Source: Sphingopyxis sp.
GTDB lineage: Bacteria > Pseudomonadota > Alphaproteobacteria > Sphingomonadales > Sphingomonadaceae
Direction: 5' to 3'
Assembly (NCBI GenBank): GCA_017745175.1
Contig: JAGHZY010000019.1
Span: 1-64,000, forward strand
DNA: 64,000 nt
This document shows positions 53,640 through 62,367 of the stretch, in pieces. Below the pieces are notes generated by a model, which saw only the letters and a list, made by a program, of their open reading frames with translations, had not been told where the DNA came from and made no database searches. Position numbers and translations under genes: made by a program. The stretch's first letter is position 1; the number at the start of each line of letters is the position of its first letter.

Positions 53640-55265
53640 TTAGCGCCCGCGCCGGCGAAAGGCAATGGCCAGAACGAGCAGCAGCAACCCAAATCCGACC
53701 GGCAGTGCATTGCCGAAGCGCGCGAAGAGCGTCGGCGCATGCGCGCGCGGGATGACCGTATCGATACGGCCCGCGGCATGCATCGGCAACGATTCAAGGA
53801 TACGCCCGTCGGCGTCGATCACCGCGCTGATCCCCGTCGGCGTCGCGCGCACGACGGGCAGGCCCTCCTCGATCGCGCGCAGCCGCGCCTGCGCCAGATG
53901 CTGCGGCGGCCCCCAGCTGCCGAACCACGCGTCGTTCGACGGGTTGAAGATGAAATCGGGGCGGTGGGTGCGGTCGACGACCTGTCCTGAAAAGATGATC
54001 TCGTAGCAAATCTGTAACCCCGCGCGGCCGAAGGCGCCAAGGTCGAGCGTATGCGGACCCGCACCGGGCCAGAAATCAATATCGCCGGGCGCGAGGCGCG
54101 ACAGGCCGATCGCCGACAGGATCGGACGCATGGGCAGATATTCGCCGTAGGGGACAAGGTGCGCCTTGTCGTAACGCGGCCCGAGCGTGCCGTCGGCGTG
54201 GACGGTCATCACCGCATTGCGCGCGCCGACGACGTCGCCGGCCTTGTCGAGTTCGAGTTTGAGCGCGCCGAGCAGCAGGACGTCTTGCGCGTTCATGAGC
54301 CGGACGATCCGCGCGCGCGCCTCGGCGGGCGAGCGGTCATAATAGGCGGCGGGATAACCGCGCTCAAGATAGTCGGGCACTGCCGCCTCGGGCCACAGGA
54401 TCAGGCGCGGCGTGTCGTTCTTCGGCGTTGTCAGCCGCGCGAGCTTGGCGAAATTGGCGTCGGCCTTGCTCCCCTCCCACTTGTCCTGTTGCCCGACGTT
54501 GGGCTGGACGACGGTGATGGGGGTTGTCCCGGCAGCCGTCCTTGCTTCGGGCGCCGGGAACGGTCTGAAATAGACGAGTGCCATAAAGATGGCGATCACG
54601 ACGCCAAAGCCGAGTTGGTAGAGAAGCTGCTGGCGCTCCGGCATTTCCGGGGGAGTCTCTCCGGCTATTCGACGCTGCAAATAGGGCAGCACATAAATCG
54701 CCGCGACGAGGACAACGAGACCTGACAAGCCATAGGTCCCGATCAATTGCGCGGGCTGGGCAAAACCGATCGCGATCGCGCCAAGCGGGTTCCACGCAAA
54801 GCCGGTGAACACCCAGCTGCGCAACCACTCTGTGAGGGTCCAGAGACCCGCGAACGCCAGAATATAGGACGGTGCCGCGAACCGCGCTGCGGGATCGCCC
54901 CACTGGCGCACCATCCACGCGCCCCACGCAGCCAGCGCCGGATAGATGGCGAGATAGAGTGCCAGCAGCACGACCGCGATCCAGCCGAGCCATGCGGGCA
55001 TCGCCGCCTGATAGGTAAAGGCTGTCGCGATCCAGTTCAGCCCCGCGACAAAATGGCCGACCCCGAACGCCCAGCCGAGCCCGAAAGCGCGCCACCCGCG
55101 TGGGGCTCCCGCGACCAGCGCCATCCAGCTCGCGAACGCGAGCAGGGTGATCGGCCAGAGGTGGAGCGGCGCGAAGCCGGTCGCCGAAGCGGCACCGAGC
55201 AACAGGGCGACAAGCTTTGGCCAGCGGTGGGCGAAAGCGGCGATATCGGGGAGGGTCGCGGTCAC
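53640..55265 (-). CDS. lnt: Apolipoprotein N-acyltransferase
   Basis: The inner-membrane enzyme that N-acylates the Cys of lipoproteins, such as those predicted at 1024 and 12967. 541 residues from a GTG at 55265. Eight or so helices precede a nitrilase domain. Catalytic residues: Glu in ILWPEAAVPDYL, Lys in DKAHLVPYGEYLPM, and Cys in GLQICYEIIFSG. The usual ybeX-lnt linkage is not seen, but lnt upstream of metK and trmB is a familiar alphaproteobacterial order. Confidence 0.96.
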   Translation of the reverse strand: MTATLPDIAAFAHRWPKLVALLLGAASATGFAPLHLWPITLLAFASWMALVAGAPRGWRAFGLGWAFGVGHFVAGLNWIATAFTYQAAMPAWLGWIAVVLLALYLAIYPALAAWGAWMVRQWGDPAARFAAPSYILAFAGLWTLTEWLRSWVFTGFAWNPLGAIAIGFAQPAQLIGTYGLSGLVVLVAAIYVLPYLQRRIAGETPPEMPERQQLLYQLGFGVVIAIFMALVYFRPFPAPEARTAAGTTPITVVQPNVGQQDKWEGSKADANFAKLARLTTPKNDTPRLILWPEAAVPDYLERGYPAAYYDRSPAEARARIVRLMNAQDVLLLGALKLELDKAGDVVGARNAVMTVHADGTLGPRYDKAHLVPYGEYLPMRPILSAIGLSRLAPGDIDFWPGAGPHTLDLGAFGRAGLQICYEIIFSGQVVDRTHRPDFIFNPSNDAWFGSWGPPQHLAQARLRAIEEGLPVVRATPTGISAVIDADGRILESLPMHAAGRIDTVIPRAHAPTLFARFGNALPVGFGLLLLVLAIAFRRRGR

Positions 55266-55298
55266 GCGCGCTCTCTTAGCCGTCCGTCGCGGCGCTCA

Positions 55299-55757
55299 CT
55301 AGAGCATATATTTCATGCGGATCGACTGGCGCGTGTCGCCCGTGACCGCGAAGCTCGCGGCCTTGAAGCTCGGCGGGCCGACGGTGATTGCAGGGTTGCG
55401 CGAAAAGCCGAAGCCTTCCCTTGGCAGGAAGATCGCGGTGTCCATCCTGTTGTTGCTGTTCTCGTCGTGGACGACCGCAATCGCATAGGTGCCCGCCGCG
55501 GGCGCGTGAACCGCGAAATCGCCCGCATCAGCTGCCTGCACCGCCATGCGCACCGAAGTCTTGTCCTTGCTGCAATCGGGAAAGGCCTTGGGATTGGTCG
55601 TCAGGCAGACGAGCAGCTGTCCCTTCAAGCTCCGCAGCCCCGTGACACTGACCTCAACCGTCGGCGGTGCGCTTGCGGCGGACAGCAGCGCGGGCAAAAG
55701 TGCCAAACCCGATATCCGTGCCGCACGCCTTGTCCCAGAAGCGGAAATAGAGCCCAT
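55299..55757 (-). CDS. DUF2141 domain exported protein
   Basis: 152 residues. The signal peptide is RRAARISGLALLPALLSAASA. The mature part has VEVSVTGLRSLKGQLLVCLTTNPKAFPDC, then GTYAIAVVHDENSNNRMDTAIFLPREGFGFSRNP, the DUF2141 signature with conserved HDxNxNxxMD that may bind Ca2+. The first 104 nt, coding for the signal peptide, lie inside the end of the hydroxylase gene in another frame, so translation is probably coupled. No function is known. It is often found near carotenoid genes in sphingomonads, from memory. Confidence 0.85.
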   Translation of the reverse strand: MGSISASGTRRAARISGLALLPALLSAASAPPTVEVSVTGLRSLKGQLLVCLTTNPKAFPDCSKDKTSVRMAVQAADAGDFAVHAPAAGTYAIAVVHDENSNNRMDTAIFLPREGFGFSRNPAITVGPPSFKAASFAVTGDTRQSIRMKYML

Positions 55758-56412
55758 AATTCCCCCGGTAGGCGGCGTGGTGCGCCTGATGATGCGTTGC
55801 GGTTATCAGCCATCTTCCCGCGGGTCCATGGACCAGCGCGCGCGGAAACATCTCCCACCCCATATGGTTGCCGACGCCCATCACCGTCATGATCGCGAGC
55901 ACCAGCCCGAGCACCGTGACATGGATCGGGATCAGGAAGACCAGCGCGGGGATGACGACCGCGCCGGTAATGGCCTCCAAGGGATGGAAACTCATCGCCG
56001 CCCACGCGGTCGGCGGGCGGCTTTCGTGATGAACCGAATGGGCGATTCTGAATAGCGCGGGACGGTGCATCCAGCGGTGCGTCCAGTAAAACCACGTGTC
56101 GTGGATCAGCAGGTACGCGAAGAGGCTAAGCGGCAGAGACCACGCCGGAAAGGTACCCCAATCGGCGTAGATGCGCGTCCAGCCATGCTCCTGCCATCCC
56201 CACGCGACGATGCCGGCGGGAATGCCATAGATCGCCGCGCTCGCGAGACTCCATCCGATCTCGCGCCGCATCTGTGGTTCGAGCCCGCGATAGAGGTCCG
56301 GGTGCCGGAGCCTCGTCGCCAACGCGAATGCACCGCTCGTGACCAGATAGCGCACGCCGACGATCGCAGTCATCGCGAGCGCCGAGATTGCAATGGCGGG
56401 CGCGCTATTCAT
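55654..56412 (-). CDS. Sterol desaturase/fatty acid hydroxylase family, candidate carotenoid hydroxylase
   Basis: 252 residues, membrane-bound di-iron enzyme. The eight-histidine pattern is present: LLIHDTWFYWTHRWMHRP, ALFRIAHSVHHESRPPT, GNHMGWEMFPRALVHG and ATHHQAHHAAYRGNYG. Members hydroxylate or desaturate lipids and sterols, and CrtZ-type carotenoid hydroxylases share the fold. Divergence from crtY-I-B across 74 bp beyond the GNAT gene suggests a role in carotenoid hydroxylation; that is inference, since this protein is longer than typical CrtZ. Confidence 0.82.
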   Translation of the reverse strand: MNSAPAIAISALAMTAIVGVRYLVTSGAFALATRLRHPDLYRGLEPQMRREIGWSLASAAIYGIPAGIVAWGWQEHGWTRIYADWGTFPAWSLPLSLFAYLLIHDTWFYWTHRWMHRPALFRIAHSVHHESRPPTAWAAMSFHPLEAITGAVVIPALVFLIPIHVTVLGLVLAIMTVMGVGNHMGWEMFPRALVHGPAGRWLITATHHQAHHAAYRGNYGLYFRFWDKACGTDIGFGTFARAAVRRKRTADG

Positions 56413-56942
56413 GTCGGAGAGCTTGTCATGCCGTCGCCGAGCGTACGTTGCATATAGACCGTGTCGAGCCAGCGACCGTGCTTCCATCCCATCCCTCTCA
56501 ACCGTCCGGCATGGGCAAAGCCGCAGGCTGTGTGGAGCGCGACCGAGGCCGGCTCGCCACCGCCGATTACGGCGACCATCGTCCGGAAGCCCGCGGCCTC
56601 CGCGGTGACCAGAAGTGCCTCGAGCAACGCGCGTCCGACGCCGCGTCCCTGCTGCGCCGGGTCGACATAGATGCTGTCCTCGCACGCCCAGGCATAGGCG
56701 GCGCGCGGGCGGAACTGGCTGGCATAGGCATAGCCGGCGATCATATCGTCGGTCGCCAGCGCCACCACAAAGGGCCAGCCCTTCTCCCGATGCCCGGCGA
56801 TCAGCGTTCCGGTTGCCCCGACGCTTCGCGGCTCGGTGTCGTAGCTTGCGGTGCCGTGCGCGACATGATGCGCGTAGATGGCGGCGATCGCCGCCGCGTC
56901 GGCGGGGGTGGCGGAGCGTATGGCAGGGACGGGTGCGGCCAT
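56409..56942 (-). CDS. GNAT family N-acetyltransferase (phosphinothricin acetyltransferase-like)
   Basis: 177 residues. IRSATPADAAAIAAIYAHHVAHGTASYDTEP is the typical start of the Pat/phosphinothricin-like subgroup. The acetyl-CoA motif is [22 protein letters not shown], followed by MVAVIGGGEPASVALHTACGFAHAGRLRGMGWKHGRW. The acceptor amine is unknown. Its stop overlaps the start of the hydroxylase gene by 4 nt, making a GNAT-hydroxylase-DUF2141 operon, divergent from crtY. Confidence 0.88.
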   Translation of the reverse strand: MAAPVPAIRSATPADAAAIAAIYAHHVAHGTASYDTEPRSVGATGTLIAGHREKGWPFVVALATDDMIAGYAYASQFRPRAAYAWACEDSIYVDPAQQGRGVGRALLEALLVTAEAAGFRTMVAVIGGGEPASVALHTACGFAHAGRLRGMGWKHGRWLDTVYMQRTLGDGMTSSPT

Positions 56943-57016
56943 CGGCCTGCGATAGCGTCTCGTCGCCGCGACGCAATGGCTTTGCGCGCGCGCGCCGGTG
57001 CGGCTAGGGCGGGGGG

Positions 57017-58174
57017 ATGACCGCGCCCGGCAATGAAAAATGCGACATCGCGATCGTCGGCGGCGGCCTCGCCGGGGGGCTTGCGGCGCTCGCCCTCGCG
57101 GCAAAGCGGCCTGATCTTGACATTCGGCTGGTCGAACCGGGGCTGATCGGCGGCAACCATATCTGGTCTTTTTTCGACAGCGATATCGCGAAGACGGATC
57201 GCTGGCTCGTCGCGCCGCTCGTTCGTCACTATTGGGGCCGGTATGACGTTGCTTTCCCGTCGCATCGGCGCACGATGCGGATGGGGTACAAGAGCATCAC
57301 GAGCGAAGCGCTGGCCGAAGCGGTTGCGGCTGCGCTGCCCGAGGGGCGCATCGTCGCCGACAAGGCCAAGCATGTCGCGCCCGACCATGTGCTCCTGTCG
57401 CGCGGCGGGCGGCTTTCGGCAAGGCATGTCATCGATGCGCGCGGGACGGGAAAATTCCCGTCGCTCGACTGCGGCTGGCAGAAGTTCGTCGGGCGGGCGC
57501 TCACCGTGAAGGGCGGGCACGGCGTCGAGCACCCGGTCGTGATGGACGCCAGTGTCGAGCAACTGGACGGCTATCGCTTCGTTTATCTGTTGCCCTTCGA
57601 TGCCGAGACGATCTTCGTCGAGGATACCTATTACAGCGATGACGCGGACCTCGACGTCGCCGTCGTCGGCGAACGCATCGCGGCTTATGCCGCGGCGCAG
57701 GGGTGGGACGTATCGGCGGAAACGCGCGAGGAAGCTGGCGTGCTGCCCGTCGTGATCGCAGGCGATTTCGACCGCCTGTGGCCAGCATCCGACCGCACCG
57801 CGCGGATCGGAGCGCGCGCCGGCATCTTTCATGCGACGACCGGCTATTCGTTGCCCGACGCAGTGCGGACCGCGGCCGCCCTTCCTGCGCTCGTCGACCG
57901 CTCCGACCTTCCCGCACTCGTCCGCGCCCGCGCGGCGGCGGCGTGGCGGCGTCAGCGTTTCTATCGCATGCTCGGCGCGATGCTCTTTCGCGCTGCCGAA
58001 CCCGATGAGCGCTATCGCGTCTTCGAGCGCTTCTACCGTCTCGCACCGGGGCTGATCGCGCGCTTCTATGCAGGGCGGTCGAGGGCTGCGGACAAGCTGC
58101 GCATTCTGGCAGGGAAGCCGCCCGTTCGTGTCGGTCGCGCGATGGCGGCGCTTCGCAGTTTCGACTGGAAATGA
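57017..58174 (+). CDS. crtY: Lycopene beta-cyclase
   Basis: Forms the beta rings of beta-carotene. 385 residues. The N-terminal dinucleotide fold is CDIAIVGGGLAGGLAALALAAKRP. LIGGNHIWSFFDSDIA and DARGTGKF are typical of CrtY. EDTYYSDDADLDV corresponds to the cyclase segment holding the acidic residues needed for ring formation, and FHATTGYSLPDAVRTA is the FAD-contacting C-terminal motif. Start ATG 57017 is 74 bp from the divergent GNAT gene. Overlaps crtI by 4 nt. Confidence 0.94.
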   Translation: MTAPGNEKCDIAIVGGGLAGGLAALALAAKRPDLDIRLVEPGLIGGNHIWSFFDSDIAKTDRWLVAPLVRHYWGRYDVAFPSHRRTMRMGYKSITSEALAEAVAAALPEGRIVADKAKHVAPDHVLLSRGGRLSARHVIDARGTGKFPSLDCGWQKFVGRALTVKGGHGVEHPVVMDASVEQLDGYRFVYLLPFDAETIFVEDTYYSDDADLDVAVVGERIAAYAAAQGWDVSAETREEAGVLPVVIAGDFDRLWPASDRTARIGARAGIFHATTGYSLPDAVRTAAALPALVDRSDLPALVRARAAAAWRRQRFYRMLGAMLFRAAEPDERYRVFERFYRLAPGLIARFYAGRSRAADKLRILAGKPPVRVGRAMAALRSFDWK

Positions 58175-59649
58175 ACCGCCGCGCGATCATCATCGGCGCG
58201 GGGTTCGGCGGGCTTGCGCTCGCGATCCGGCTGCAATCGGCGGGCGTGGAAACGACGGTCATCGAGGCGCGCGACAAGCCCGGCGGTCGCGCGTATCACT
58301 GGGTCAAGGACGGTTTCACCTTCGACGCCGGGCCTACGGTGATCACCGACCCGCCGTGCTTGCAGGAACTGTGGGCGCTGAGCGGGCAGGATATGGCGGC
58401 CGACGTCGATCTTGTCCCGGTCATGCCCTTTTACCGGCTGAACTGGCCCGACGGCACGAACTTCGACTATTCGAACGACGAGGCCGCGCTCCGCGCCGGG
58501 ATCGCGAAGCTCCATCCCGCCGACGTCGCGGGCTACGACCGCTTCCTGACCTATTCGAAGGGCGTCTACGAACAGGGCTATGTAAAGCTCGGCGCGGTCG
58601 CCTTCCTCGACTTCGCCTCGATGATCCGGGCAGCCCCCGCGCTCATGAAATATCAGGCATGGCGCAGCGTCTATTCGATCGTCGCCTCCTATGTGCGGGA
58701 TCAACGGCTGCGGCAGGCGCTGTCGTTCCATACCCTGCTCGTCGGTGGCAACCCGATGACGACGAGCGCCATCTATGCGCTGATCCACACGATCGAGAAG
58801 CAGGGCGGGGTCTGGTTCGCGCGCGGCGGGACGAATGCGCTGGTCGGCGGCATGGTGCGCCTCTTCGAGCGGCTTGGCGGAACGCTGCGTCTTGGCGATC
58901 CGGTGGCGCGGATCGAAACGGCGGGTGACCGCGTAGCCGGGGTGACGACGCAAGGCGGCTGGCACGCTGGCGCCGATATGGTCGCGTGCAACGGCGACCT
59001 GATGCACAGCTATCGCGACCTGCTCGGCGAGCATCCGCGCGGCGCCGGGGTGGCGCGCCGCCTGTCGCGCAAGCGCTGGTCGCCCTCGCTCTTCGTGCTC
59101 CATTTCGGTGTGAAGGGCGAATATCCCGATATCGCGCACCACAACATTCTCTTCGGCCCGCGCTACAAGGGGCTGCTCGACGATATTTATGGCGGCGTCG
59201 TTCCCGACGACTTCTCGCTCTACCTGCACCACCCGAGCATCACCGACCCCGACACGGCGCCGCCGGGGCATTCGACCTTCTACGCGCTCGCTCCGGTTGC
59301 GCATCTGGGCAAGGCGAAGCCCGACTGGGACGGTGCTTTCGGCATCCGCTTCGCCGACGCGATCCTCGAAGAGGTCGAGCGACGCGTCGCGCCGGGCCTC
59401 CGCGCCAACCTCGTCACCCGTTTCCACTATACTCCCGTCGATTTCGGCCGCGACCTCGCGGCGCATCTCGGCAGCGCATTCAGCCTCGAACCCTTGCTCC
59501 GTCAGAGCGCATATTTCCGCGCGCACAACCGCGACGATGCGATTTCCAATCTTTACTTCGTCGGCGCGGGGACGCATCCGGGCGCGGGAATCCCCGGCGT
59601 CGTCGGCAGTGCGAAGGCGACCGCCAAGCTGATGTTGGAAGATATATGA
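58171..59649 (+). CDS. crtI: Phytoene desaturase
   Basis: Converts phytoene to lycopene, FAD-dependent. 492 residues. IIIGAGFGGLALAIRLQSAG then VIEARDKPGGRAYHWVKDGFTFDAGPTVIT is the FAD-binding start. The C-terminal motif NLYFVGAGTHPGAGIPGVVGSAKAT is the bacterial carotenoid dehydrogenase signature. The CrtI-type N-terminus rules out plant-type PDS. It sits between crtY and a LOG-family gene with 4-nt overlaps on both sides. Confidence 0.97.
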   Translation: MNRRAIIIGAGFGGLALAIRLQSAGVETTVIEARDKPGGRAYHWVKDGFTFDAGPTVITDPPCLQELWALSGQDMAADVDLVPVMPFYRLNWPDGTNFDYSNDEAALRAGIAKLHPADVAGYDRFLTYSKGVYEQGYVKLGAVAFLDFASMIRAAPALMKYQAWRSVYSIVASYVRDQRLRQALSFHTLLVGGNPMTTSAIYALIHTIEKQGGVWFARGGTNALVGGMVRLFERLGGTLRLGDPVARIETAGDRVAGVTTQGGWHAGADMVACNGDLMHSYRDLLGEHPRGAGVARRLSRKRWSPSLFVLHFGVKGEYPDIAHHNILFGPRYKGLLDDIYGGVVPDDFSLYLHHPSITDPDTAPPGHSTFYALAPVAHLGKAKPDWDGAFGIRFADAILEEVERRVAPGLRANLVTRFHYTPVDFGRDLAAHLGSAFSLEPLLRQSAYFRAHNRDDAISNLYFVGAGTHPGAGIPGVVGSAKATAKLMLEDI

Positions 59650-60227
59650 AACGCCTTGCCGTCTATTGCGGGTCCGCGACCCCCGAAGATCCGATCTACA
59701 TCGAAACCGCGCGCCACGTCGGGCGCACGCTGGCCGAGCGGGGCATCGGCGTCGTCTATGGCGGCGGCCGGCTCGGGCTGATGGGCGCGGTCGCCGACAG
59801 CGCCCTCGAAGCGGGTGGCGAAGTCATCGGGATCATCCCCGAAGCGCTCGTCGGCGCCGAGGTTGCGCACCGCGGCTGTACCGAGCTCCATGTCGTTAGC
59901 GGCATGCACGAGCGCAAGAAGATGTTCACCGATCTCTCGGACGGTTTCCTCACCATCCCCGGCGGCGTCGGGACGATGGACGAGCTGTGGGAAGCGATCA
60001 GCTGGGCGCAGCTCGGCTATCATACCAAGCCCGTCGGGCTGCTCAACGCTGCCGGTTTCTACAACGACCTCATCGCCTTCAACCGCAAGATGATCGACGT
60101 CGGCTTCATCCGCCCTGCGCACGCCGGGATCATGATCGTCGATGCGGGCCTCGACGAGCTGCTGGAGAAGATGGCGACCTATGAGCCACACAAGACGATC
60201 TTCGCGATGAAGGCCGAAAATCTCTGA
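59646..60227 (+). CDS. LOG family protein (TIGR00730, cytokinin-type nucleotide phosphoribohydrolase)
   Basis: 193 residues. IGVVYGGGRLGLMGAVADSALEAGGEVIGIIP is the Rossmann-like start. FLTIPGGVGTMDELWEAISWAQLGYH has the PGGxGTxxE catalytic motif of LOG phosphoribohydrolases. In characterised members the enzyme removes ribose 5-phosphate from nucleoside monophosphates. Embedded between crtI and crtB, overlapping crtI by 4 nt and crtB by 1 nt, so it is translated with carotenoid enzymes. Whether it has a carotenoid-related role or merely shares the transcript is unknown. Confidence 0.92.
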   Translation: MKRLAVYCGSATPEDPIYIETARHVGRTLAERGIGVVYGGGRLGLMGAVADSALEAGGEVIGIIPEALVGAEVAHRGCTELHVVSGMHERKKMFTDLSDGFLTIPGGVGTMDELWEAISWAQLGYHTKPVGLLNAAGFYNDLIAFNRKMIDVGFIRPAHAGIMIVDAGLDELLEKMATYEPHKTIFAMKAENL

Positions 60228-61186
60228 TGATCGCCGAGGGGGCCTATGACGCACATGCCCTCCACGGTTTCGCGCATGACAGCATCGCGCGCGGTTCGAA
60301 AAGCTTCGCGCTGGCGAGCCAGCTCTTCGATCGCGCGACGCGCGAGCGTGTCTGGCTGCTCTACGCATGGTGTCGCGCCGCCGACGACCTGACCGACGGG
60401 CAGGACCACGGCGGCGCGATGACGCCGAATGACGATCCCCTCGCCGCGGTAGCCTATATCCGCGCGCAGACCGACAAGGCCTTTGCCGGCGCGCCGACCG
60501 GCGACATGGCGTTCGATGCCTTGGGTTTCCTGCTTACAGAAATAGCGATCCCGCGTGCGGTGATCGACGATATCATCGCGGGCTTCGAACTCGATGCAAA
60601 GGACTGGCGGCCGCGCAGCGAGCAGGATCTCTTGCGCTATTCCTATCATGTCGCGGGCGCGGTGGGTGTCGCGATGGCGCTGGTCATGGGCATCGACGTG
60701 GCTGACGAAACGACGCTCGACCGCGCCTCGGACCTTGGCATTGCCTTCCAGCTCGCCAATATCGCGCGCGACGTCGCCGAAGATGCCGCCGCCAACCGCT
60801 GTTATCTGCCGGTCGAATGGATGGTCGAACTCGACATCCCGCCCGGCCAGCATATGCACCCGGCATTTCGCGGACGCCTGTCGGTGATGGCCAGATGGCT
60901 GTCCGAAATGGCCGAAGAATATGAGGCGTCGGGGCGATGGGGCGCGCGTAAACTCGGCCCGCGCAGCCGCTGGGCGGTACTCGCGGCGGCCGGCATCTAT
61001 GGCGACATCGCGCGCGAGGTCCGCGCGCGCGGCGACCATGCGTGGGATCATCGCGCGGCATCGAATTTCACGGCCAAGCTCGGCTGGGTCGCGCGCGCCG
61101 GCTGGTCGGTGCTTCGGCGCCCACCGCAACGGCGGATCGACCGCGACGGACTGTGGACGCGCCCGCGGTATGAGACCGGAGCATGA
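60227..61186 (+). CDS. crtB: Phytoene synthase
   Basis: Condenses two geranylgeranyl diphosphates to phytoene. 319 residues. The two Asp-rich regions that bind Mg-diphosphate are visible: LYAWCRAADDLTDGQ and GIAFQLANIARDVAEDAAANRCYLPVEW. SYHVAGAVGVAMALVMG lies between. The gene begins on the last base of the LOG stop codon (TGATG). With crtI and crtY it gives beta-carotene from GGPP. No crtE or crtW is in the window. Confidence 0.97.
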   Translation: MIAEGAYDAHALHGFAHDSIARGSKSFALASQLFDRATRERVWLLYAWCRAADDLTDGQDHGGAMTPNDDPLAAVAYIRAQTDKAFAGAPTGDMAFDALGFLLTEIAIPRAVIDDIIAGFELDAKDWRPRSEQDLLRYSYHVAGAVGVAMALVMGIDVADETTLDRASDLGIAFQLANIARDVAEDAAANRCYLPVEWMVELDIPPGQHMHPAFRGRLSVMARWLSEMAEEYEASGRWGARKLGPRSRWAVLAAAGIYGDIAREVRARGDHAWDHRAASNFTAKLGWVARAGWSVLRRPPQRRIDRDGLWTRPRYETGA

Positions 61187-61752
61187 GCTATCTCGAATGG
61201 GTCGCGGCAGCGCTCGTGCTCGTCAATGTCGCGCTCGTCGCGCTGCGCAGCGTGTGGAATTATCCTTTCGCACTTATGGCGGTCACGCTCTACGCCTTCG
61301 TCTTCTTCGAGGCGAAGCTGTACAGCGACATGTTGCTCCAGGTTTTTTTCTTCGCGCTCAACCTCTACGGCTGGGCCGCATGGATGCGCGCGCGCGACGA
61401 TAGCGGTATTCCGGTGCGCTGGATGACCGAACGCGCCCGCCGCGGTTGGGCGGCGGCGACCGTGACGGCCTGGATCGGCTGGAGCTTTGCGATGGACCGC
61501 CATACCGACGCCGCCGCGCCGTGGATCGACGGCGCGATCGCGATGTTCAGCATCACCGCGCAATGGCTGCTCGCGCGGCGGCGTGTCGAAAGCTGGTTCC
61601 TCTGGATTCTCGTCGACCTGATCGCGATCCCGCTTTTCGCCTCGCGCGGGCTTTACGCGACCAGCGCGGTCTATGTCGTTCTGCTCGGCCTTTCGATCGA
61701 CGGGCTGATCCAGTGGCGCCGCGCCGCCGCGGCGGGCAGCGTGGCGCTGTGA
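61183..61752 (+). CDS. pnuC: PnuC family nicotinamide riboside transporter
   Basis: 189 residues and about seven helices. Family features: SVWNYPFALMAVTLYAFVFFEAKLYSDMLLQVFFFALNLYGWAAWM with the conserved Tyr-Gly-Trp-x-x-Trp, and ESWFLWILVDLIAIPLFASRGLYATSAVYVVLLGL with the WxxD motif. In the family it takes up nicotinamide riboside, driven by downstream phosphorylation. Coupled to crtB and to the NadR-like kinase gene by 4-nt overlaps. Confidence 0.93.
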   Translation: MSYLEWVAAALVLVNVALVALRSVWNYPFALMAVTLYAFVFFEAKLYSDMLLQVFFFALNLYGWAAWMRARDDSGIPVRWMTERARRGWAAATVTAWIGWSFAMDRHTDAAAPWIDGAIAMFSITAQWLLARRRVESWFLWILVDLIAIPLFASRGLYATSAVYVVLLGLSIDGLIQWRRAAAAGSVAL

Positions 61753-62267
61753 CGCGCCATATCTGCCTGCACGGCGCCGAAAGCACCGGCAAGTCGACGC
61801 TTGCGCCGCGCCTCGCGCTCCAGCTCGGCGGGCTCGTCGTCCCCGAATATGGTCGCACCTATGCCGAGGCCAACGGTACCAGCCTTGACGAGATCGACCT
61901 GCTTGCGATCTTCGACGGCCATCGCGCGGCGACGCGCGAAGCGCTCGCGCAGCGCCCCGAATGGCTCGTGTCGGACACCGATCCGCTGATGACGCAGGCG
62001 TGGGCGATCATGCTGCTCGGCCGCCGTCTGCCCGAGATCGACCTGTGGGGGGAGGTCGCCGACCTCTATCTCGTCCCCGCAATGGACCTGCCGTGGCAGG
62101 AAGATGGTACGCGCCTGTTCGGCAGCGAACTCGCGCGCGCGCAGTTCATGGAGCTCGCGATCGCCGAACTCGACCGGCGGCGCCTCAAATGGGCATGGGT
62201 CGGAGGCGAGGGTGATGCGCGTCTCGAGAGCGCGCTGGCGGCGATCACGGCGGCGGATTTGGTCTGA
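61749..62267 (+). CDS. NadR-like AAA ATPase / nicotinamide riboside kinase
   Basis: 172 residues from a GTG at 61749. ICLHGAESTGKSTLAPRLALQLG is the P-loop, and VVPEYGRTYAE a NadR-type substrate segment. LVSDTDPLMTQAWAIML follows. The length corresponds to the C-terminal kinase domain of E. coli NadR without the regulator and adenylyltransferase parts. It would trap nicotinamide riboside brought by PnuC as NMN. Last gene of the six-gene overlapping series. Confidence 0.88.
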   Translation: MTRHICLHGAESTGKSTLAPRLALQLGGLVVPEYGRTYAEANGTSLDEIDLLAIFDGHRAATREALAQRPEWLVSDTDPLMTQAWAIMLLGRRLPEIDLWGEVADLYLVPAMDLPWQEDGTRLFGSELARAQFMELAIAELDRRRLKWAWVGGEGDARLESALAAITAADLV

Positions 62268-62317
62268 CCGAATTTGGGGCTGCGGTCAGCGTCGGTTTGG
62301 GGGTGAATTCCGGGCAT

Positions 62318-62340
62318 TCCCCTCCCTTTTAGGGAGGGGA
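62318..62340. terminator. Bidirectional hairpin between converging genes
   Basis: TCCCCTCCCT at 62318-62327 pairs perfectly with AGGGAGGGGA at 62331-62340 around TTT. It lies between the NadR-like gene and the convergent acyl-CoA synthetase gene. T runs are short, so efficiency is uncertain. Confidence 0.6.
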
Positions 62341-62367
62341 GAAGGTACGGCCGCTTCCGATCGGAAG

